From the NCBI GenBank assembly GCA_045598825.1, contig JAZRUX010000018.1:1-64000 (forward strand): 64,000 bases of DNA. Direction: 5' to 3'. Positions 55,481-64,000 of this stretch are shown piece after piece. The DNA comes from Hennigella sp045598825. Lineage in GTDB: Bacteria; Bacillota_I; Bacilli_A; Mycoplasmatales; Mycoplasmoidaceae. The position numbers and the translations under genes are program-made. The notes under the pieces are model-generated. The model worked only from the letters and a program-made list of their open reading frames with translations, was not told the origin of the DNA and made no database searches. Each line of letters starts with the position of its first letter. Position 1 is the first letter of the stretch.

Positions 55481-57104
55481 ATTTTTTGCCAATGAATCTC
55501 ATGTGTTCAATACATGATAATGTTACGGCTATCACACCATCCATTGTTCCAGTATATAGAGTTTCTTGTGTATCGTGCATGTTATGAATTTCTGCACCGA
55601 TAGAAACCATGTTTAATTCTGGATTGAAGTGTTTAAATCAAGATACTTCAAGACCACCATGTAAGTGTCGTGTTGTTCATTTAACGCCTTTACTTTCAAA
55701 TGCTTCCTTTGCAATATTAATGAAGCTTTGATCTTCATCACCAGGTCATCCATAATACATATTGCGCATTTGGTAATGATCTAGATCGTCAGAGCCAAGG
55801 TATGTCTTTGCCATCTTACGACTTTCTTCAATAATCTTTTGAATATGTTCGTTGTTGCAACTACGACATAATACTTGTAGTTCCATGCTTGGGTTACATC
55901 AGACATCCTTGCCACCTTCCTTAGTGTTATCATAACGGATATAGATTGGCCCCATGTTACCACTTGTTTCAACTCAGCCCATTTCTTTATTCTTTCATGT
56001 ATATGGTCCAAACATTAATTCACAAATTAAGTTAACAATGTTTGTACTTGTTTCATGAGAGAATGGACGGATTTCAACATTATCTGGTAATTTTGCAATT
56101 TCAGTTTGGATCTTTAAACCAGTTTCAGCTGGGAAATCATGACGAATTTGTTTATCATGGTCAGCTACAATTTTTTGTACTTCTTCAAAACTTAAGTTTG
56201 TGCAGAACGTTGCAAATGAGTGTGTATGTAATAAGTTTGAACCATCAGAGTCTGGTGAAGCATATTCAATAATTCTAAAAGAATCATTTGAATTGATGTC
56301 TCTTAAAATTTCACCAACTAATCTAACTGCAGTTGCATGTGTTGCAATTCAGTCACCATCGTGTCCACCTAATAATCCTGATAGATTAATTGTGAAAACA
56401 TTTAATTTAGTATCTAATGGTTTAGTTTCCAAATCTTTTGGAACTGTATAGAAGGAAATTACTGCGCCAGCAGTTGAAATAATAATTTCACCATCAAATG
56501 AGTTATCGTTATTAATTAAATATTTAAAACCTTGAACTGGACTACCTTTTTCACCATTTTTAGTTAAACCAAGGTATGATGCACCGATCATTCCTTCTTC
56601 TTCATCAGTTGTAACGATACAACGAATTGGTCCGTGTTTAAAGTTGTCTGATTTAGTAATGGCTAACATTGTGCCAATACCAATTCCATTATCAGCACCT
56701 AATGATGTTTGGTTGCCTAATGATGTTAAAGTACCATTGTCATGGTATTCTAGTTCTACTCCACTAGCTTGCATTTGATTATGAACATCATCGTTTGTAA
56801 AAGCAATAACCATATCCATGTGAGCTTGTAGAATGATTGGTTCATTTCCTTCTAATGCTGGAGCATTAGCTGGAACATCTCATCAAATGTTTCCACTTGA
56901 TTCGTTTGGATTAAGTGCATCGTTAACTAAATTAGCACGGTATTGATCTTCATATACCTCGGTGCCAGGACGTAGTTCTCTTACACGTTCTTTTAAGTAG
57001 TCACAAATTCTTCTTGTTCTGAAACTTGGACGATATACTCTTGACAAAAGCTCAAACTCTTTTAAAGCTTCAGCCTTAATTTCATCTAATATTTCTGGTG
57101 TCAT
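55479..57104 (-). CDS. pepD: PepD-like aminoacyl-histidine dipeptidase (M20 family)
   Basis: 541 residues. M20 metallopeptidase motifs: QAHMDMV (metal), LGADNGIGIG, TTDEEEGMIGA, LGGHDGDW and a late HGGLE. This arrangement fits the PepD (Xaa-His dipeptidase) branch rather than PepT. It cleaves peptides to supply amino acids, needed in an organism with little biosynthesis. It differs from the enteric PepD sequence at several positions (for example NNDN for NTDS, GGHDG for GGHSG) and is about 55 residues longer. Many TGA codons are Trp. AAGGA precedes the start. Confidence 0.85.
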
Positions 57105-57158
57105 AATTTTTCCTTACGTAAATTACTAATAATTATAATAGATAACACCAAAAAAATA

Positions 57159-57182
57159 AAAACTAGAGTTTACTCTAGTTTT
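57159..57182 (-). terminator. Terminator of the protease lipoprotein
   Basis: Perfect AAAACTAGAG and CTCTAGTTTT arms around TTTA; overlaps the stop codon. Confidence 0.8.
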
Positions 57183-58149
57183 AAATATATGGTTCAACAA
57201 AGTTTTTATCTATTGAATTGAAAATGCTAAAGAAAGGCTGAAATTGTTTTAATCACATATCAGCTATCCCACCCCAATAAATTGCAACAACTTGTCATTC
57301 ACCTTCAATTTTACCAATTAGCATTGAGCCAGATGATCCCTCAGGCAATCAATCTAATGGTACATGATAATCATTGGCAAAATTGTATGTTGGTGCAACA
57401 TCATAAACTTTATCTTCAACAATTTCATGAATGTTTCCAGGAATATCTTTTGGCCAATGCGTAAGATAGTTGTCAAATAATTCATTATATTTTCATACTG
57501 CCTTGTTATTGCTATTAACAGGGTAACCTGCAACATATGATTCTACATCTAAATACTCTTTTTCGTTGTCAACCTGAAAAGTTTTTGTAATGTATCCTTT
57601 TTCATTGTTATAAAAATTTAAATAATCTAAATTTGCTTTTGGTTGTCCTTGTGGTTTACCAAAGTTAACTTTGACTACATAAAAATCAATTGCATGTTCT
57701 AGATTTTTATCAAAAGTAAAATTTTCTTCATCTTCAATTTCATATTTTGAAAAAGGTTGATAATCAGTTAAAGCTAATCCTTCGCTACTATCACTGCAAC
57801 CATAGTAATAACCAAATGTGCCAGGTTTAGTCTCAGCACAAACTTGGTTTTGTCCATCAATGACATGTCAATTTGTAGCAATTCAATATTCATAATCGTC
57901 ATTGATATCTTTTGTAACATCTGATATCACTCAAGCAGTTCCTCATACAACACTAGCTCAACCAGGTTGATCGATCTTTTCACCAATGGCCATAATAGAA
58001 AAAGTACGGTGAAAAATATATTCTTTTGCAGTTTCTTCAGTTGTTGGTTCTGGTTCAGGTTCGGGTTGAACTGGATTACAACTAACAAAACATAAAGTAT
58101 ACGGTAAGAGAATTGATGAAAATAAACTAACAATATGCTTGTGCTTCAT
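57181..58149 (-). CDS. Lipoprotein with DUF31-type trypsin-like protease domain
   Basis: 322 residues. Signal peptide ending FVSC (Cys24), then a PEPEPEP linker, then a chymotrypsin-fold domain: GTAWVISD and WIATNWHVID with His95, HAIDFYVVKV with the probable catalytic Asp155, and LPEGSSGSML with the probable nucleophile Ser273 in GSSG. The GTAW plus ATNxHV layout is that of DUF31, the mycoplasma family that includes the immunoglobulin protease MIP. It is shorter than known MIPs and no MIB-like partner is visible next to it. It is a plausible surface protease; immunoglobulin cleavage is only a possibility. Confidence 0.72.
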
Positions 58150-58202
58150 ATTTTTATTTTAAATCTTTTTTCGGAAAATAAATAATTTATAATTATTTAC
58201 AT

Positions 58203-59405
58203 ATGAGAAAAATACCAATTATATTACCTAGTTTGTTTGTGGCTGCCTTAACACCGACAATAACTTTGAGCAGTTGCTCTAATTCTACATTTGTTGTAAC
58301 ACTTTATGCTGATAAAGGTTCTTTTGGCGAATCAAAAAGTATTACATTAACTGGAGTTCCAAAAAATACCAAATTAAAGGATATTAAAGGTTATGTAACA
58401 CCTTATTTATCTGGCGATGATTTCCGTGGTTGAATTGACAGTGAAAATAATTATGTTAATGAAAATGATTGCATTAATAAAAATTTATTGCTAAAAGCAA
58501 CATATGATAGTGATTTCCCTGTTGCTGTTGATAATTTTGAAACTGATCCATGAGCAACGATATGTCATTATGCAAACCAAGGTTTAGGTATTTTATGTGC
58601 AGCATATAGACAACCTGCTTCTTGATTTGTTGGCAAGGAAAGAACGATAAGTGTTAATCAATTAAATCACAAAGTACTTGTTGTTGGGACAAACAATGAA
58701 ACTTATGTTAAAGATGGTGGTCTTAACTTTGCTGCATTAACTTTCCAATTCAAAAATTTATTATCGCGTTCTGATGGGCTTAGTTTAGGTGTGCCTTGGT
58801 CCTCTGGTGGTGATAATATAAACTATGATTATTGAAATTCAGCATTATGTCACTCATTAAATGGCTCAGATCCAGAATGACATGATCCTGACATAGATAA
58901 AAATGCATTTGAAATGATTGAACTAGATAATGCTGAATGGGCTGACAGCATTAAAGCAGTCAAACAAACTCATAATGTTTGCAAAACTCTACCAACTGAA
59001 CCGGGAGAAAAAATACCTTGAGAACTTGAAACCCATGAAGAAAAGGTTTTTTGCCCAACAATTTCTAATTATTTTTCACAAAAAGGCATTGAAGAAACTA
59101 GATGAGATCCAATTACTAGATGAGATTACCAATTATATTGTGCTGAAGGAAAACAATTCCAATACTATGCACAAAATATCATTTTTGATAGTTGCATCGG
59201 TGAAGAAGGGACAACAAAGCTTTTCCATAAATTAAAATTGTATAACTGCGGTGGGGGTTGTGATGACTATATTGTTGGTACTCCAGTATTAAGCAAACTT
59301 GACGCAATCTGGATTGTTCATGATGAAGAGAAAGATTATGGTAGTTTTTATCAACATTGAGAAGCTAAAAATGGTGGAGCAGTAGCACCATGCTTTTGCA
59401 TATAG
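58203..59405 (+). CDS. Lipoprotein with InlB-like repeat and DUF6273-like domain, copy 1
   Basis: 400 residues, signal peptide ending TLSSC. Residues 30-105 form one InlB B-like unit (VTLYADKGSFG.. GWIDSENN). The middle has DPWATICHYANQGLGILC and a VLVVGTNNETY segment followed by LTFQF, resembling DUF6273 of Firmicutes (that match is from memory). The C-terminus is Cys-rich and ends VAPCFCI. A TATAAT box lies 9 bases before the ATG (58188-58193). It overlaps the ribosome-binding site of the next gene and is cotranscribed with that paralog. The function is unknown. Confidence 0.8.
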
Positions 59406-59419
59406 GAGGATCGAAAATT

Positions 59420-60607
59420 ATGAAAAAATTATTTGTTTTAACTTCAAGTATCATAACAACTTTTGCGGCTGCAACAATTAGTTCATGTTCTAACCAATCA
59501 AGCAGTATTGCTGTTACCCTATATGCAGGTGATGTGGGGACATTTGGTCAAACAAGATCATTGTACCTAACAGATTTTGATGCTGGAACAGTATTAAAAG
59601 ACATTGCTAATTACACCGAGCCAGAATCAGATTATGAATTTTTGGGTTGAGTTGACGATAACGGTAATGAAATTAAACCTGATACTATTATCAACTCAAG
59701 TTTGTTCTTAAGAGCACATTATTCTATTCCACAAGCTGATGATTTTACTACTGATCCGTGGTCAACTGTTATTTATTATGCAAACCAAGGATTGGATGCT
59801 TTATGCAAAGCATATAGCAAAACACCAGATGATTTTATTGGCATGAAAAGAATTTTAAAGATTAATGGTTTGGACCACAAAGTAATGGTTGTTGGAACAA
59901 ACAATGAAAAATATGAAAAAAATGGTATTGGCCAAATTGCAGCATTAACATTCCAGTTTGTTACATGTATTTCTAAACAAGATAATGATGGTTTAGCAAC
60001 TTTTTATGATGGTGAACAACCTATTTTTGATTATTGAAACTCACTTTTATGAAATGCATTAAATGGCACCAATGTTCGTTGATCTGATCCCACTATTAGA
60101 AAGAGTGTGGCTGAGATGGTTGCAGATGATGAACCATTGGTAAGCAAAAATATTAAAGAAGTATATCGTGGTGTTAATTCTAGCACAATGGTTTCTCCGA
60201 ATTATTATCCTTGACACTTAGATACAAGAAAAACAAAGTTTTTCGAACCAACATTAGCAAACTATTTTTCTGATAAAGGGATAACTGACACTGGTTATGG
60301 CGAAGAGTTAACCGACTTATTTAAAAGCCAAGAGGCTATGCAAAGATGCATGGATGAAGGCGATCAATATCAATATTATGCTTTGGAAGGTAATATTGAA
60401 GACAACATATTAACAACTTCTAAGCCTCCAGATTATTACAAATGTTTAATTTGCACAACTGTAGATGGCCGTGGTGCAGTAAAATACCATCTTACTTCAC
60501 CAGTAATCGATGAAAATAATCATAATTGATTTATAGAAGGGGAAGAACTTCGTGCTAATTTTACTTATGAATCCTCTTGCTGTGTCGTTCCATGCTTCTG
60601 CATTTAG
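59420..60607 (+). CDS. Lipoprotein with InlB-like repeat and DUF6273-like domain, copy 2
   Basis: 395 residues, signal peptide ending TISSC. It has the same design as the gene just upstream: an InlB B-like unit (LYAGDVGTFGQTRSL .. LGWVDDNGN), the block DPWSTVIYYANQGLDALC, MVVGTNNEKY and LTFQF, and the C-terminal VVPCFCI. AGGAGG of its ribosome-binding site forms part of the preceding stop region. The start MKKLFVLTSSI at 59420 is chosen over an in-frame ATG 30 bases earlier because it gives a proper signal peptide. The conserved Cys-rich tail suggests disulfides or a shared partner. Confidence 0.8.
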
Positions 60608-60628
60608 ACTAAAAAAGGTAACTGGTTT

Positions 60629-61078
60629 TTATTTATATTTGGTTTGCCAATTTGATCGTTGACTATATCAATCTTTTCATGTTGCTTTTGCTACTTTTAA
60701 ATTAAGTGTTTTATAATTACCACAACTTGTTGGATTTTGTCCTGGCATGATTTTAGCTGTAGTTATGAATTTATCGCATTTATCTAAAGATGTTTTTAAT
60801 CATACCAAATTCTTCTTGCCACCTACAACTAAATAGAATCCAGTTTGGCACCCCATTGGGCCAAAATATATTTTTTCAGAATAGTTATTAGTGTAGAAGG
60901 TGGCAAGCAAGTGTTCTAATGAATGCATTGCAACATTTGATAAATAGTTGCCCTTGTTTGGTGTCTTGAAACGTAAATCAAAGGTTGTGATTACCAAATT
61001 CTTTATTTGTTTTTGATCATGCAAATAAATTCCAGGTTGTAATTTTGTATGGTTAATTTTAAATGATCGAATAAGCAT
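60629..61078 (-). CDS. luxS: S-ribosylhomocysteine lyase LuxS
   Basis: 149 residues, the normal LuxS length. Metal ligands His52 and His56 with the general base Glu55 in MHSLEHLLA, Cys77 in GPMGCQTGFYLVV, Cys119 in SCGNY; also the N-terminal SFKINHTKL with His10 and the FDLRF arginine. It splits S-ribosylhomocysteine into homocysteine and 4,5-dihydroxy-2,3-pentanedione, the precursor of AI-2. A TGA (NLVWLK) is Trp. It starts 6 bases after the stop of the 902-aa lipoprotein gene and so probably shares its transcript. I see no methylthioadenosine/SAH nucleosidase (pfs) gene in the window. Confidence 0.93.
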
Positions 61079-61084
61079 ATGTAC

Positions 61085-63793
61085 CTAATACATTGAAAAT
61101 AAATTAAAATTACAATTATTTCTATCATTAAGTGGTGTCACCATAATGTCGAAATTACAATTTTTAAATTCTTCCTTTGTAAGTTGGTTAGTGCCAAATA
61201 TCGCATACGTCTGATATACTGGTGGATATAAACTACCAATACCGTTAATGTATACATAAGTGTTTTCAAAATCTATATCAACAAAATTATAAATTGACAG
61301 AAGATCAACAAGATTACCAACACCAAACATAAAACCTCATACAGAGTCCCTATGAATATGCCAATTTTTTGTATCTACGTGTAAATGGTATTGTTGTCCT
61401 GCAACAACATCAATTTGCTGGTCACTTTTAATTGCATCCACTGTGGTCGTCACCATATCAAACATAAATTCATTGTTTAGCAATACATTTTTTGTATTGT
61501 CTAATGGATCAACAAAATCAACAAATGCATCAATAATACAGTCAACTTGGAATCCGCTTTGCTCGGCATTCATTATTGAAGTATCAACAGTTATTGTGTT
61601 GTTTTCTCAATCAAATAAAATTCCTTCTACATTGTATCAATTGTGTTGCCTAATAGAAAAACCTATAAATTCATAATTCTCTTCTATATTGTCGACATGA
61701 AATTTTATTTCATTTGCTGTATTTTCGATGACGTCTAAAGTTGCTCCTTTGCATTTACTAGTATCAATTTTCCAGTAGTTGTTTTCTTTAGGCGCATGAA
61801 TTGTAAAATCAGTTTTTGGGACTATGACATCACCACTTTCAGAATCAACAAATGTTAATGAAAAGTGTTTTTCTTGAGTTAGATCTAATGATTGGCCTCA
61901 ATCCAACAATAAAGTCTGCATAAAAACACCATCCACATAAGTTCTACCGGTTGGAGAATAGTTGTCTATAGAAAAAGCTGGCATAGGTAACCCATCACTT
62001 GATTCAAATATGAATGTCAAATTTTCAAAGGATGAATAGTTGCCAGAAAAAATGTAATCGTGTATTCTTGTTTTAGTTTCACCTTCTGGCATTGTTAAAT
62101 CTGTATTTATTCTATATGGTGTGATGTTTGATAATAAGAAAATAGACATTGTTTCTTGATTTGCAATTACTATGTCATTCTTTTTGACAATAGGAGCGAA
62201 TAAATAGTAATTGTCCCATTTAGTGAGATCAAATTTTTCGTTCCACTCATATGTAATATCAAAATAATGTGTTCCATCATTAGCTGATTCTATCATTTGC
62301 GAATGTTCAACTATAATGTTAGGAGCAGGAAGAGGCGTTTGTTCTCCTGGCCATTCAACAGTTAATAATGGTTTTGACTCAGATCCTGTTTCTCCCGGAA
62401 CTCTAAAATCGAAATTTGTCTCATAATTTGTAATTGTTAATTGCGGTTTATCATCATTAATAACTGGTGATCGCTCACCGGCTTGTGTAGCAATTACATA
62501 GTCACCAATTTTTACTTCAACATCAAGTGTAGACAAAAATGTTTTATTTAAGTACATAAATAACTCAATATTTGAGTCTACTAATTGACTAATACTATTA
62601 ACTGTAACATCAAGATCAAATGTAGTTGTTTTATCTTGTAATACTTCAATGTTACATATTTCAGTTGATACAACAATTAATGAATCATTTGTTTGATTGT
62701 TACAGCCTACAAATTCTATTTGATCATAACTATCTTCACTAAACTCAAAGTTAGCTTTAAACCCAGCTAAATGAACTTGACTCATGTTTGTCAAATTTGC
62801 GGTTTTACTGACACCTAACGTATCTATTGTCTTAGATGTTTCAGCAAAGTGCAAAGTTAACTCTTTTGACATTTCTGGTTCATCAACACCATCAATGTTA
62901 AATTGAATATTACACTTATGATTTTTATGATCATATGATGATACATCATACTCAATGTATATATCAAATGTAGATTTATTAAAGTTGTCATTAACAATAT
63001 TGACTATTGTTGCAGTTGCAGACTCATTTGCACCATTTGGTCAATAAATTGTTGGAGTTACATCTATTTCTCTTAAATTGAAATTAGATTTAAAACCCCT
63101 AAATAGGAAACCAACTTTTTCTTGCCCAATAACACTATCAACTTGAGTTGGAACATATTCATCATCAATATGTTCTATTTCAGGTAATGCTTGAACATCA
63201 ACTTGAATTCTGTTTTGACTCTCAATGGTTGTTTTATAACCCACACATTGGGCATAAACTTCAATTATCCCAATACCTATTGGTTTTAAAACATTATCTT
63301 CAAATATAGCTACTCCAGGGTTGGTTGTTTTAAATTCTATGCTTTTTTCTGCTTGCTCTGGATAAACAACAGCATCAAATTCTAAAACTTCATTATCGTA
63401 TAAAATAGTTGGATTAGTTTGCCCTTTATTATATGAAATACTAATTGTTTGTGGAACTAGTATGGTTACAACATTAATACGGATAGCACTATTTTTTATT
63501 TCAGAAGCAGGGATTGTTAAAACACCATCATTATGTAGTTCAAAAGGCTTTTGAGTTTTATCAATAAAATAACTTGATTTTTCTTCGTGAATTGCATAAC
63601 CGCTAGTAGCAGTGATTTTTATTTTAAAATCATTACCTTTTTCTTGTGAAATCAATTCATAAGTAAAATTACCTTTGTTTATAGTTCATTGGTAATTTGG
63701 CAATATATGTTGTGTATTACAACTAGACAAGACTGTAATTGGCAAAGTACTAATGCCTATTAAACTTATTAATGCAAACTTCCACTTTTTCAT
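61085..63793 (-). CDS. Large lipoprotein with Big_2-like domain
   Basis: 902 residues; signal peptide ending VLSSC. A Big_2-like Ig domain (about residues 85-190: DNEVLEFDAVVYPEQAEKS, KTTNPGVAIFEDNVLKPIG) is followed by a long beta-rich region with several repeated elements, such as the two FKSNFN and FKANFEF segments. No leucine-rich or DUF285 repeats are seen. TGA codons encode Trp, for example GVSWG at the end. The final stop TAG is 6 bases before the luxS start. Surface-exposed, function unknown; possibly a multi-Ig adhesin. Confidence 0.83.
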
Positions 63794-63873
63794 AGATTAC
63801 CTCTAATTTGATTATATTAAAGTCTTATTTAATATTTATATATTTATTAATATAATAATCTAAAGGAGATAAT

Positions 63874-64000
63874 ATGGCAAAAAAGAAAAAACAAAATAGA
63901 CATGAGCACCACGTTGTTCCCAACAAAGAAGGTGGATGAGACGTTAAAATTAATAACGCTGGACACCGTACTTACCATACTAGAAAAAAATCAACTGCTA
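63874..64000 (+). CDS. DUF2188 domain protein (3' truncated)
   Basis: The first 42 residues run to the window edge. MAKKKKQNRHEHHVVPNKEGGWDVK and HRTYHTRKKSTA are the hallmark of DUF2188 (HVVPN, GGWDVK, then a Thr/Lys stretch); only the parts quoted here are visible. A TGA is Trp in GGWDV. A strong AAAGGAGA box sits 4 bases before the ATG, and a TATAAT box (about 63850-63856) is just upstream. DUF2188 is a small protein of unknown function. Confidence 0.82.

Noticed and set aside
1..64000. CRISPR arrays, insertion sequences, prophage or integrase genes
   Set aside because: No regularly spaced direct repeats, transposase motifs or attachment-site features were seen; the repeats present are protein-coding repeats inside surface genes.

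Overview
The window is AT-rich DNA from a wall-less bacterium of the class Mollicutes. Dozens of in-frame TGA codons fall inside conserved genes (secE, rpsB, mnmG, polC, tuf, lon, mgtA and others) and must be read as Trp (translation table 4). Every gene coordinate below uses that code, so many genes are longer than a standard-code reading gives. The set of RsmG, RecU, PolC, an N-domain-less ClpB, CIRCE sites and many surface lipoproteins with BspA-type leucine-rich repeats or DUF285 repeats suggests a host-associated relative of the Ureaplasma/Malacoplasma/Mycoplasmoides lineage. The species cannot be fixed from this sequence.

Layout. 1-2.7 kb: two rpmG copies, secE, nusG and a displaced rpsB. 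2.7-13.3 kb: a ParA-like protein without a P-loop, then BspA-like lipoproteins around mnmG-rsmG; a short scar of rsmG and mnmG sequence lies between the first two lipoproteins. 13.4-17.9 kb: fructose-type PTS with a tRNA-Gln behind it, divergent from nagB-nagA, then RNase P RNA. 17.9-26.7 kb, minus strand: tsf-pyrH-frr-cdsA-dxr-polC, the conserved Firmicutes order without rpsB, uppS, rasP and proS. 26.8-33.4 kb: cardiolipin synthase, RecU, a two-domain RpiB-like isomerase, a large SF1 helicase with a nuclease-like tail, and a small zinc-ribbon protein. 33.5-43.7 kb: tuf, a lipoprotein, clpB and lon (each with a CIRCE operator), a membrane metallophosphoesterase, tRNA-Arg and tig. 43.7-50.8 kb: a three-gene operon of large surface proteins. 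50.8-55.5 kb: ackA divergent from an MgtA-type P-ATPase with an unusual leader. 55.5-64 kb: PepD-like dipeptidase, a DUF31-type protease lipoprotein, two paralogous lipoproteins, LuxS behind a 902-aa lipoprotein, and the start of a DUF2188 protein.

How the genes fit together. Energy and carbon: a sugar PTS, amino-sugar catabolism (NagA, NagB), a sugar-phosphate isomerase and acetate kinase. Information processing: transcription and translation factors, PolC, RecU and RNase P. Proteostasis: Tig, ClpB and Lon, the last two probably under HrcA. About a third of the window encodes exported repeat proteins, which fits a parasite or commensal living on host surfaces. The items most worth a second look are the mgtA leader (a palindrome over the -10 box, a 19-codon upstream ORF and two incompatible stems), LuxS in a mollicute, the duplication scar, the degenerate duplicated RpiB, and promoters so close to start codons that leaderless mRNAs are likely.
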